Of a stretch of DNA of 64,000 bases, positions 23,391 to 32,558 are shown piece after piece. How positions within the stretch are numbered: the first letter of the stretch is position 1; the number at the start of each line of letters is the position of its first letter. The notes beneath the pieces are model-generated. The model worked only from the letters and a program-made list of their open reading frames with translations, had not been told where the DNA came from and did no database searches. The position numbers were made by a program, and so were the translations under genes. The DNA lies in NCBI GenBank assembly GCA_013248845.1, contig WSQC01000011.1, forward strand, positions 496,001 to 560,000, read 5' to 3'. The DNA comes from Passalora sequoiae. Its lineage: Eukaryota; Ascomycota; Dothideomycetes; Mycosphaerellales; Mycosphaerellaceae.

Positions 23391-23966
23391 ATGAACATAT
23401 TCGGCTTGCGACGCCTCGTCACTTGGCTTCATTCCTCAACAGCAACCATCGATGCGGAAGGGAGTGACTACGAAATCGTGGACGAGTCCGATGTCGAGGA
23501 ATCAATGTCAGGTGTTCTATCTTTTCGCGACTCGGAACAGATCGATAGAAAATCTCATACGAAGTCGTGCCTTGATGACGACTGGTACTATTCTCACTCC
23601 ATCTGTTGCTCACTCTGTGAGATCGGTGGGCCGGTCGAATCGTACCACGAACTCCGTCTCGAACGTCAAGAAGTCGCACAATACGAGAATGCCGGTCGGC
23701 CTTTCGACAACGAATTCCGTGATCTACGATCTGCTTCCAAAGCCACCAAGCGACAGCGAAAGCGAGTAGAGAAATACAAGCCCTTCAAATTGGTCAAGCC
23801 AGACCTAGCGTGCGTTCCAAATGATCAACCCCCCAACTCAGTCTTGACGCTCGTTCATCCGTCCACGCCAACCTTCGGGACAGAAGTTCAACTTCCGGAA
23901 GAATGCCCCGATGTAAACATGAACAACAGAATATTTTACAAGCTAGTACAGGCGGAGGCTCGATGA
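23391..23966 (+). CDS. Small hypothetical protein, 191 residues
   Basis: A single-exon frame with an ATG start. The N-terminal third is acidic (GSDYEIVDESDVEESMSG). A Cys cluster with the spacing CCSLC follows at about residues 72-76. A strongly basic helix-like run comes next (KATKRQRKRVEKYKPFK), then a Pro/Thr-rich part. The basic run could act as a nuclear localisation signal. I do not recognise the family; coding potential is judged from composition and the intact length only. Confidence 0.45.
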   Translation: MNIFGLRRLVTWLHSSTATIDAEGSDYEIVDESDVEESMSGVLSFRDSEQIDRKSHTKSCLDDDWYYSHSICCSLCEIGGPVESYHELRLERQEVAQYENAGRPFDNEFRDLRSASKATKRQRKRVEKYKPFKLVKPDLACVPNDQPPNSVLTLVHPSTPTFGTEVQLPEECPDVNMNNRIFYKLVQAEAR

Positions 23967-24771
23967 CGACGACCATGTTGCCGCAGATGCCAAGAATCGG
24001 CATATGCTTCTATAGCGAGAGCGCGGCAGCCGAAGCACAGGCTTACACTGGCCGATTACATGTCCCGTAAAGATGAGGCCGAGGATGAGTGCTGACCAAA
24101 TCCAGAGAATGCATCGATTCAAGTCTTGCTACATATCTGGTTCGTGATTGTCGAGAGCTCAGTACTTGCGGACGGAGTTGCTGTGCGATCAGCACTCCAG
24201 CATGAAAGGCCTCAAGGCTCCTCCATGTGTACTTCGAGTCAGCTTCGTTGGTGGACAGGAAATGCACTCTCGAGACGCCGATGTTGTCTTTCGGGGTCCT
24301 GACGACAAGAGCATCAATGCTGGTGCGCAGCCCGCTCTACCTGAGTGGACTATTGTTCGAAGTCGCTGCCATGTTGCCCTGAAGGTGCCGGATATCAATA
24401 ATTATGCCTTCGTTAGCGCTGGCGGTTGGTGAGGTGTTCGAGAAACTTCTGTTGAAGTCGAAGTCGAAGCGACTTCAATTGGAAGCAGGCAGGCACGAAT
24501 GCGAATGTGAAGCTTCAACCTGCAGGGGTATGCACAGACTTTTTATGCACATGTTCCTGCTTTCCATACACGCTTTTTGGTAGCCCGACGAGGGGCAGGA
24601 ACGCTCGCCACATGTGCCGCACCATGTTTTTCAGAACTGTGATTGCGCCGGGCCTCATGTCTACTCCTTGCATAAGCACACCATCTGTACAGTGCAAGAC
24701 CCGCAAGCACTGTACTTCATGCAATGGTGGTGTGCTCACTCGTCCTCGCGGTGTGCTCTTTACGACAATGT
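23967..24771. other. Intergenic, convergent, with a short hairpin
   Basis: Lies between the hypothetical gene (plus) and the MFS gene stop (minus). A frame at 24201-24432 (plus, 76 residues, ATG) is weakly protein-like but has no motif. The hairpin at 24452-24478 is listed separately. Confidence 0.4.
24452..24478. repeat. Inverted repeat (9-base arms, 9-base loop)
   Basis: TTGAAGTCG and CGACTTCAA flank AAGTCGAAG, which can itself pair partly. It could form a hairpin in a transcript crossing this convergent region. No function is shown. Confidence 0.55.
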
Positions 24772-26797
24772 TCAGTCCAGAAACCATCCATCGATCCACA
24801 ACGACATCGGCACAGCGCTGACACCACACAGTACCCCCAAAATCAGCATTGCATGCTCCCATCCAGCGGCCTCTGCAACCATGCCACTCAATAGCGGTCC
24901 AACAGTGTTACCAAGAGACCAAGCCCAAGTAAAGTGTGCATACGCGTGTGCGTAGTATCCTTGTCCAGTACCGTCAGTCGCACCAGTTTCAAGTTCCTCC
25001 AACTGTGTCGCGCGGAATGTGATTTCTGCAAAAAGTGGCTCCAACATGAGCGTCAAGCAAAGTCCGATGATGGCCAGAAGGACGCAAAGTAGGATCTTCT
25101 GGTCCATGCTATTGTGATTGACAAAGCGGAGACAGGCCAGGGCCGGAAAGATCAGTACGAAAGCGAATGTAGTAACCCATCGTCCTGTGGAGGCGAAACA
25201 TGTCAGCTCAGATCGTTTTGGAATTGCCATAACATCGCCCACAGCGCACGCAGCATTACCGTCGTTGTATTAGCATCCAAGCTATGTATTTAGTCTGGAT
25301 GATTCTCCAGCTAGGTGCTCGTATGTAGAGCTGCGCGGCTACCAGGGCGCTCACTCGACTTACCTCCATAGCGGTCTGTAAATTTGCCGGCCAATGGGCC
25401 TAAAAGTGCTGGTAGCGAAATTGGCAGGAAAATGAGACCCCCTCCCTCGGAGCCCCAGCCGAAGATCTTGTTGACAGTTATTGGCAGAACCGTCTCGAAA
25501 CTCGTGTAGACCATGGCTAGAACAACGATGCCCCAGATGGCAACCATGAACCGCGTTGAGCACAGAAACCGTATTGTAAGCGGACGTCGGTCTTTGATTG
25601 TGGCAGCTTGTGCAGTTTCGATAAGCAGAATGCGATCGGTAGATGACTGTAGCGAGTCAACCATTGACATTGGTGTCAACGCCTTATCCTCCAGCGACCA
25701 AGCAGAGATTTCTGCATGAGATGTGGTGGTAGTGAGGCTTGCAGTGTCGTTGCAAACGACCTGTTCTTTCATGATAAGGCGCAGCAAGACATCAAGCAGG
25801 ATGACACCCATGATGAGGCCGAACACTGCATGATACCCGCTCTTGGCGAATATGGTTCCGCCCAGTAGAGGGCCGAGGAGGTTCCCGAGATTGAGTGCGA
25901 TACCCATGTAGCCGCTGTATTCTGCTGTCGGTCAGCGACTATCGAATGTCACCTGCTATGAAACGTACCTCCTACGCAGTCTTTTCCCACAGTATCGACC
26001 AAAATAGCGAGGCCCGTAAGCCATACAATGGTGCTGGCAAAGCCCTGCACCAGACGTGCTATGACCTGTAGCGGCAGTCCGCCTGGGTTGATGTATGGTG
26101 CAGCCCAGAGTAGTGCTGTGGCGACGAGAAGAACGAGGAGCCCCACGAGGAATGGCGTACGGCGGGAGTGATGACGGTCTGTGTAATAGCCCCATGGTAC
26201 TATGGCGCGTCAGTCACACTCTCTCTCGATATGCGAACATCATGATATGCATAAAGGAAGGCGGTGCAGCACGGATAGCGCACGTTATTCGCCGGACCCC
26301 AAGCGCGAGAAGTCACCTCAGATCCACCGCGAGAAAGACTCCGCGGTGAAGCACAGGGCAGTAGCCGAGCATGACCACAATGGTAAACTTTGATGCTGTG
26401 CATGCGCAGTGGACTACCTCAACGCCATGCTTCGTCTCCTGCGCGAGTATCGCACCTACGTCGAGCGTAGACTGTGACTTGATTTGAGGTATCGATATCG
26501 CGCGAGCCCTCCCCTGAAGCCATGGAAGCACGAAGAGGTGAGTGCGTAGCGTCGTTACAGCAATGATTATCGCAGCTTACCTGCTATGATGAAGCAGCCA
26601 AATCCGAAGACAGCAAGCAAGATTGCCACCCAATCTTGTATTTTGTTTGCGCTGACTTGCTTCTCCAAAGAAGTTGGAGCAACCGGCACGATGGCGGCAT
26701 AGAGGAAGGTGTCCGTGAAGATGGCATAGCCGATAGCGAAGGTAATAAAGATTGTCGATGAGCGAAAGGTAGTGGAAGTTTCCTTAGCTGGCGCCAT
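24772..26797 (-). CDS. MFS transporter, DHA1 / vesicular amine transporter-like
   Basis: Exons 26797-26581, 26199-25969, 25924-25364 and 25184-24772 give 473 residues; introns are 381, 44 and 179 bases. The joins restore continuous motifs: ...CFIIAVPWGYYTDRHHSRR across intron 1 (the D-R-x-x-R-R loop after helix 2), VDTVGKDCVGAEYSGYMG across intron 2 and GKFTDRYGGRWVTT across intron 3 (the repeated loop after helix 8). Twelve membrane helices are visible, with a central loop of about 60 residues. Other matches are LARLVQGF-like IARLVQGFAS and ALNLGNLLGPLLGG. Relatives include fungal drug/toxin efflux carriers and vesicular monoamine transporters; the substrate is unknown and there is no biosynthetic cluster beside it. 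The 381-base first intron is unusually long for this window but has good donor, CTGAC branch and acceptor sites. Confidence 0.88.
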
Positions 26798-27832
26798 GGT
26801 TTTTTTTCGGTGGTGTACAAATCGTATGAGAGCCTGTGTGTTTTTACCGGTGTCAGTGATAACGGATAATAGGCAAGTTTCGAGCTTACCGAAGTGCCCG
26901 TACTGTTCTTGCCTTCACTACAGGTAGCGAAGCTAAGACATTCAACGGTCAACGGTCGTCAGCCAAGCACAATGTCTTCGATGTCGCCACAGCGGATAGC
27001 AGTAAAGGCCGCACGCTAGCTCCGGGATGGTAACAAAAGCTGAACATACTTGGCGTTATTCAATACTTGGCGAGAGTCTGCCGCTCCGGTATAAGACCGT
27101 CTCACATTCGGATCCGTCCGCCGATTCGCTTCGTCTGCCACCCCGGCGGCTCCTGTTACGAAATGCTACTCTTTCTCGAGTATGAAATCCTGCTTCTGTA
27201 TCCAAGAGGCTAATATCACTCTGTAAGGTCCGCGCCTGAACAACCGCCTGCAACAGTATAGGCATGGGAAGCGGTCTGAAGTTTCTGTCATCCGGGAGGC
27301 TCAGTCGATGAAAATGCAATTATACGTGCTATGGAGCTGGAGGCCGTCGCCAATGTTGTCGTAATCATCGTGGCGTGGTGAACTCAAGCAGTGCATGGAT
27401 GCAGACGGGCGACTCAGGGCGTATGAAAATTGCAAGCAAGCAATGCCAACTCCAGTGCTGGATGCCTCCGTGGCCGATGATGCTCAGCGAGCCGTCATGC
27501 TCGTTGATCCAGATCTGCTCAATGCCCAATCGGCACCAACGGAAATTATCTTTCTTCAGTAGCCTACGCGGCGTTTTGAGGTTTCATTTGACAATGACTA
27601 AGTCGCTAATCAGTGATACGGCTCATGTTCGTCCCAAACAGGGATGTGCTGTCGAAATCAGCAATCAAGCTCATCAACAATGAGCTTGTCGATGCTTATA
27701 CGCCTAGCGCCCCACCACGGACCCAGCACCATTAGAGTATCACGACGTTTCCTAGTAGCCGTACATGCTATGCGTCGAGGATCGTCTGTGCTGAGACTTT
27801 GAGCTGACGCGGTGCGTCGGGACACGCCGTCT
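26798..27832. other. Intergenic with weak coding traces
   Basis: Promoter side of the MFS gene and 3' side of Apn1. From about 27376 to 27558 the plus strand reads a coherent acidic frame (MDADGRLRAYENCKQAM..., closing at LQ-stop), and another short frame just upstream ends in a hydrophobic run. I could not join them with splice sites, so they are left as traces. Confidence 0.35.
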
Positions 27833-29431
27833 TCAGGCATTATCCTCATGATCGCTCGCTTCACTGCTGTTGCTCTCCTCCTTCTCAGGCTTCTCGTCCT
27901 TTTTCTTTCCACGCTTGGCATTCTTTTCGGCTTTCACCTTGTCCTTGTCCTTCCTCTTCTCAACCTGTTCGTTGATCCTCTTCCGTTCAGACTCACCCTT
28001 CCTGGCCAGTTGCTTCTCCATCTCCACAAACTCCGCACTGTCCGTCGCCATGCCGACTAAGCTCTCGAGCACCTTGATCTCCCTTGCCCAGATACTCTTA
28101 TCTTCCTTTTCTTTGCCTTTATCATCCTTCACCGGCTCTCCATCTTCAGTCCTGACTTCGATAGGTGTTTCCAGCACGAGCGGTATTCCTTCAAAACGTG
28201 CATCGTTCACGAGATTGTGAAATGCTCTCAAGCCGAGGAAGCCGGTGCCAATGTTCGCGTGCAGGTCTCGGTGCGATTGCAGGGGAGCCTTGGAATCATT
28301 CACGTGCAGAGCTCGGAGGTATCTAAAGCCTACTACATCGTCAAACTTGTCAAAGGTTGCCTTGAAGGCTGCAGGCGAACGTAAATCGTAGCCAGCGGCA
28401 AAAGCGTGACATGTGTCTATGCAGACGCCTATACGACTTTTGTTCTTCACTTGAGCAATAATGTCGCGGAGGTCCTCAAAAGATGTGCCAAGAATGTTTC
28501 CGCCAGCTGCCATATTCTCGAGAAGCGTGATCACACTGGTGGTCTCTTCATGGGCACGATTGATGTTCTTCGCCAAGTGTGCTATCGCTTCTACACGATC
28601 GTTATTGACAGTGTTTCCAGGATGGATATTGTACAGCTGAATCCCAAGTCGTTCGCACCGTTGCAGATCATCCAGATACGATTCGTAGGCTTGATCGGTG
28701 CGTGCTTTGTCAGTATGCGCAAGGTTCACGAGATAGGAGCCGTGAGGTACAACATGCTGCATCTGATCATAAGAGTGCTGTTTACAGTTGTTGTGGAAGG
28801 ACACACAGTGCTCATCCACCAGCGGAGGATTCGACCATTTGCGTTGCGACTTGAGGAATAGCGCGAATGCGTTGGCGCCAATGTGAACACTATTAGTGAC
28901 TGCATTATGTACACCTGCATACCCATTAGCTAAACTAAGTCTACGCACAGCGCGACCTTGCTCACCTCCTGCAGCACTGACGTGCGCTCCGATGAACAAC
29001 TTGTGTCCTACAGTCCTTTGAGCTAGCGGAATCATCTCTGCCTCCTTTTCTTCCTTCGTCTTTCGCTTCTTTTTCACTTTCTTCTCGACGAAGTTTGCTT
29101 TATCCTCGACGTCCCCTTCCTGCTTGATTTCCTGCTTCGCCTTGCTTTTGCGCTTAGCAGGTAATGTAGTGAGTCCTTCGACAGCTTCCTGCTCTTCTAC
29201 GGCCTCAAGTTTGACCACTCTTGTATTCCTTGCTCTTTTTGGCGCCTCTATTACCTGCTCCGCCGTCTCAAGTCTCTGAATTGTATCTCTTTTCGTACGA
29301 CGCTTATTTGCTGGAGACGTTGCACCACCATCGGCAACGTGGAGAGTAGCTGTGGACCTCTGCTTTGCATGTGGTTGCAACGACTCGTTCTCTTCTTCAA
29401 CAGCCTCATGTGGAACCTTACGCTTTGGCAT
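27833..29431 (-). CDS. APN1: AP endonuclease Apn1 (endonuclease IV family)
   Basis: Exons 29431-28966 and 28914-27833 give 515 residues. The 51-base intron (28915-28965) has no stop and a length divisible by three, so an uninterrupted frame exists; removing it restores the conserved SAAGGVHNAVTNSVHIGA. Residues about 145-430 form the TIM-barrel domain with all zinc-site motifs in place: YNIHPG, LENMAAGG, CIDTCHAFAAGYD, LHVNDSK, DLHANIG and VLETP. The head (1-140) and tail (about 430-515) are lysine-rich and likely nuclear targeting. The enzyme cuts DNA 5' of abasic sites and removes blocked 3' ends in base excision repair. The frame extends upstream to an ATG at 29590, which could make a longer, perhaps mitochondrial, form; I prefer 29431 (MPKRK). 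Confidence 0.95.
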   Translation of the reverse strand: MPKRKVPHEAVEEENESLQPHAKQRSTATLHVADGGATSPANKRRTKRDTIQRLETAEQVIEAPKRARNTRVVKLEAVEEQEAVEGLTTLPAKRKSKAKQEIKQEGDVEDKANFVEKKVKKKRKTKEEKEAEMIPLAQRTVGHKLFIGAHVSAAGGEQGRAVRRLSLANGYAGVHNAVTNSVHIGANAFALFLKSQRKWSNPPLVDEHCVSFHNNCKQHSYDQMQHVVPHGSYLVNLAHTDKARTDQAYESYLDDLQRCERLGIQLYNIHPGNTVNNDRVEAIAHLAKNINRAHEETTSVITLLENMAAGGNILGTSFEDLRDIIAQVKNKSRIGVCIDTCHAFAAGYDLRSPAAFKATFDKFDDVVGFRYLRALHVNDSKAPLQSHRDLHANIGTGFLGLRAFHNLVNDARFEGIPLVLETPIEVRTEDGEPVKDDKGKEKEDKSIWAREIKVLESLVGMATDSAEFVEMEKQLARKGESERKRINEQVEKRKDKDKVKAEKNAKRGKKKDEKPEKEESNSSEASDHEDNA

Positions 29432-29840
29432 TATCGACTTGTTCTGTCGATTCGCTGCAGGACTCTCGAACCCGCGACCATGTGATGAAAGTCGAAAGCC
29501 GACGTCAAGGATGACGCGCTTTAGTGTAAATGCAGGTACGCGATTGACTTGAGCTAATCGATTCTGGTTAAAGCACTTCCCCGGGCTCATCTGATAGACG
29601 TCCGACGTACATGTAGGCCAGACTATGGCATCTTGCGATACGAAGTAATAGTTTCAGAATTTCATCGAATTGGACGACCTCTCGGACAGCCCACTGCCTC
29701 TATGTTCTCGATTTTCAACATGCTATGTCAACCAGTGCTCCCTCCTCTCGGGAGTCCTACAGAGCTTATCATTTCTCTGTCGCACCACCACCGGTGCCAG
29801 CATCGACCTTTTCAGTGTTACAGCTGACTTTTCTCAGCGA
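29432..29840. other. Short spacer upstream of Apn1
   Basis: 409 bases between the Apn1 start and the stop of the cysteine-rich secreted protein gene, all on the minus strand. It must hold both the Apn1 promoter and the 3' end of the upstream gene. No separate gene was seen. Confidence 0.5.
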
Positions 29841-30251
29841 TCAACTGCAGCCTCGCTTGGCAAGAGTGCCTGACTTAGGATTCTTTGGTTTAACTCCCTT
29901 AGGAAGCGGATCACATCGCCTCTTGATATCACACTCGTAGTAACTGCCGCAAGTACATTCGTGATAATCCTACAGAGTACTCCGTCAGTTATCTATATCT
30001 ATCATAGCATCAATCAGTCAAACATACAGCCGACTCGCCATTTAGGACGCAAAGGACACCACAAGGCCCTGTAGGTCCACTACCCGTCTAGGCATTTCAT
30101 TAGGTTTGCGTACAGAACATCTTATGCTATGAGTGTATTGTCGTACAATCCTACGCTCTAGCTCCGGAATTGGACCTGGTTGAGGAGAGCGTGGCGGGGC
30201 AGCTATAGTCGTAGCTGTAAGAACGGCAAGCATGGAGAGCCAGTATTGCAT
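29841..30251 (-). CDS. Small cysteine-rich secreted protein (effector candidate)
   Basis: Three exons (30251-30147, 30087-30028, 29969-29841) with introns of 59 and 58 bases, both with clear branch points (CCTAATGA and AACTGAC), give 97 residues. Residues 1-18 are a good signal peptide ending in A-A. A Pro-rich propeptide follows, ending in L-E-R-R (31-34), a likely Kex2 site. The remaining 63 residues hold seven cysteines (44, 48, 60, 62, 68, 74, 96), all in exons 2 and 3. A second dibasic site, A-K-R, lies at 92-94, just before the last cysteine. No family match is known to me. Small secreted Cys-rich proteins in plant-associated fungi are often effectors or antimicrobial peptides; that role is inference. 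An upstream in-frame ATG at 30284 exists but would bury the signal peptide. Confidence 0.68.
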
Positions 30252-30620
30252 AGTGTTGTGGATCGGTATGTCGATGCAGCCCATAAGAGTATTCGGCCTG
30301 CATATATGTCTAGAATCGCAGATGTGTCGGTCTTGGGTGTTTGTCAGGCTATAGGAGTTTGTTGGCTCGTGGGAGTATACCTAACGCTCTATATGTACTC
30401 AAGTCGGCATTTTGTCGGACTGTAGGACCGTCGAGCGCTTTATATATAGTGTACAAGCCGGCACTCGACGGAAATGCTGACACGACTCTACCAATACAGC
30501 TGGGACTTAATCGAGATCTGCAGCGGTCTTCTTCCAGGCTCAAGAGCATGATCTAGGCCAGCGCCGTGCGCGTTCATAGGTCTCGAAAGGTCAGGGACCC
30601 GATTGTTGATCAAAAGTGGC
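30252..30620. other. Promoter region of the secreted protein gene
   Basis: 369 bases between the secreted-protein start and the ALG1 stop. It contains a TATA-like element, listed separately, and no gene. Confidence 0.5.
30438..30449 (-). promoter_or_regulatory. TATA-like element
   Basis: Read on the minus strand this is CTATATATAAAG, about 187 bases before the ATG of the cysteine-rich secreted protein. The position would imply a 5' leader of roughly 150 bases. It is a sequence match only. Confidence 0.35.
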
Positions 30621-32105
30621 TCAACGGAGCTGAAACAACTTGCCCGCCACGGGCATCCACTCGTCTTCCCACCGCTTGCGGACTTCTCCCATGGCGCCTC
30701 TTCGAAGCTCTTCCAGCTCCATGAGCCCACTGCCATCATCATCGAACAGATCTACCAGGATATGCATCAGCTTATCGGCACTATCGAATCCCTTGCCATT
30801 CACACCTTCCTTCACCAGTTCTGGCCACGCCTCGAAGGCGCTCCACCCTGCTACAGGAAGACCAGTGCCGAACATGTCGACGACTTTCATGGGCAGGTCA
30901 ACACCCGATGAGGATGTGTGAAGCGATACACCTAGATCGGCTGCACCCAGTAGCGCAGCATAGTCTTCGGGACTGAGCCAGGCGGTAGTGACCATGACGT
31001 ATTGCAACTTCTGCGTCCGTGTAAGATCTGCGATCTTCTGCAAGTAGTAGTCTCGTTGAGGTCCCTTCCCAGTGATTACGGCGATGATATTGGGTAGGTT
31101 TTTATTCGTCGCCACTTGGGAGGAGTACTGGGCCAGCGCATCGAGGAGAATGGAAAAGTCCTCGTCCGGGGTCCACGAAGTCGACGATACCACAAGGCGA
31201 CAATTACTGCTGAGGATGGCCTTCGCATGCCCTGATGTTCCAGGCAAACGTGCGAGCACTTCAGCTCTTTGCTCTAGCGATAACGGCTGGTAAATTTCGG
31301 CTGGTCGATCATGCAGCGGAATCGCATGCTCGATGCCCCATTTCTGCTTAAGGACTCTGGCCATCGCGTCGGTCACGGCAAAGTGTGTATGCACGCCATG
31401 AGCAGTCACGAAACCCTCATACCATTCTGATACTCTGACCAAGGGATGCTTGGGTCCGAGTCGAAGAGCGAGGATGGAATAGCCAAAGTTGTGCCAATCG
31501 ATCACGAGTCTCGTGTTCCGGAGAAAGCACACCAGATTGCAAATAGCCAATGTCGGTATAGAAGGTGGATTCTGGACTAGCATCCATTTCGAAGCATCTG
31601 TCCGGTATGCTAAGGTGTAGTAGAGTCCCCAGACCTGCCAGATGACTTTCAGCGGCGCTATGAACAAGAAAATGAGTTTACTCTTGGTTTGAAAACGCGA
31701 TGGGAACGGCTGAAGTGAAATGATGGTAATGAGGCGACTCTGCACGATGTCTGGATGTACTTCTGCTCCCATGTAACCAATCAAGTCCACTTTGCCACCA
31801 TGTTTCGCTATGCTCAGGGCATGATACTGCATGCGAGGACTTCTGCCAATGTCTCCAAGCACCACAATCTGAACACTGGCATCTACTTTGAGCTTGCCGT
31901 CACTGTCTTTATGCTTTTTGAAGTAGGAATAACCGGATTTTCTGTCGTTCGCTTTGCTCTGTTCGTCGAATTTGCGCTCTGTCATGACGTGAGGGTGAAG
32001 ATGCGAATATGAGCTGGGCAGAGTGCATATCAGGATGAATGTCACCACTGAGCAGATCGCTGCAGCATACAGCATCACGGTCCATGCTAAGTCCGTCCAT
32101 GCCAT
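30621..32105 (-). CDS. ALG1: Chitobiosyldiphosphodolichol beta-mannosyltransferase ALG1
   Basis: A single-exon 494-residue protein from the ATG at 32105 (MAWTDLAW); the longer frame upstream begins only at a GTG. Residues about 5-28 are an N-terminal membrane anchor, as expected for this ER enzyme. Family motifs follow: VVLGDIGRSPRMQYHA, VDLIGYMG, LVQNPPSIPTLAI, VIDWHNFGYSILAL, WYEGFVTAHG, LHDRPAEIY, SSTSWTPDEDFSILLDAL, VITGKGP and the donor-binding SSSGVDLPMKVVDMFGTGLP. ALG1 adds the first mannose (from GDP-mannose) to dolichol-PP-GlcNAc2 on the cytosolic ER face in N-glycan synthesis and is essential in yeast. A spacer near residues 50-80 is Lys/Ser-rich. Confidence 0.96.
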   Translation of the reverse strand: MAWTDLAWTVMLYAAAICSVVTFILICTLPSSYSHLHPHVMTERKFDEQSKANDRKSGYSYFKKHKDSDGKLKVDASVQIVVLGDIGRSPRMQYHALSIAKHGGKVDLIGYMGAEVHPDIVQSRLITIISLQPFPSRFQTKSKLIFLFIAPLKVIWQVWGLYYTLAYRTDASKWMLVQNPPSIPTLAICNLVCFLRNTRLVIDWHNFGYSILALRLGPKHPLVRVSEWYEGFVTAHGVHTHFAVTDAMARVLKQKWGIEHAIPLHDRPAEIYQPLSLEQRAEVLARLPGTSGHAKAILSSNCRLVVSSTSWTPDEDFSILLDALAQYSSQVATNKNLPNIIAVITGKGPQRDYYLQKIADLTRTQKLQYVMVTTAWLSPEDYAALLGAADLGVSLHTSSSGVDLPMKVVDMFGTGLPVAGWSAFEAWPELVKEGVNGKGFDSADKLMHILVDLFDDDGSGLMELEELRRGAMGEVRKRWEDEWMPVAGKLFQLR

Positions 32106-32558
32106 GGCTGATGTGGAATCCGCATCAACCACGATCGTCGTATAATATTGACCAACATTGAACGTCTTGGTCCGCAGATCTAGAGTTCGACAGTCTGCAG
32201 CTGTGCAGCATGGCACAGCCCTAGATGGCTCCACACCCTCGGCCCGATCCGCCGCGGATGAGACCCTTGCTCATGTCCCATGTGAAACAGTGAGAGTGTC
32301 TGTGTCGCAAATAGGAGACAAAGCACTCTGATCACATCGAGGTCTGTGAATGCCAAATGACGAGGATCCCTCTCCAGATAGCCATTTTCCTAGCTTCCGG
32401 GACACTCCGCCAATAAACAGCCTTTAATCTATTGTGTCGCCACGTATACGCAGTTGCGGGAGAAGTTGACGGAGAAAGTCGAATGCGGGAAAGCGACACC
32501 CTGATGCTAGCATAACGCGACAGTAGGAGCAGGACGTTGTGGCAGCAGGCACGATCGA
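32106..32558. other. Divergent promoter of ALG1 and MSC2-like gene
   Basis: 453 bases between two divergently transcribed ER-function genes. No specific site is claimed. Confidence 0.55.

Noticed and set aside
32106..32234. N-terminal extension of ALG1
   Set aside because: Begins at GTG and would place about 43 residues before the N-terminal membrane anchor; the ATG at 32105 fits the family.
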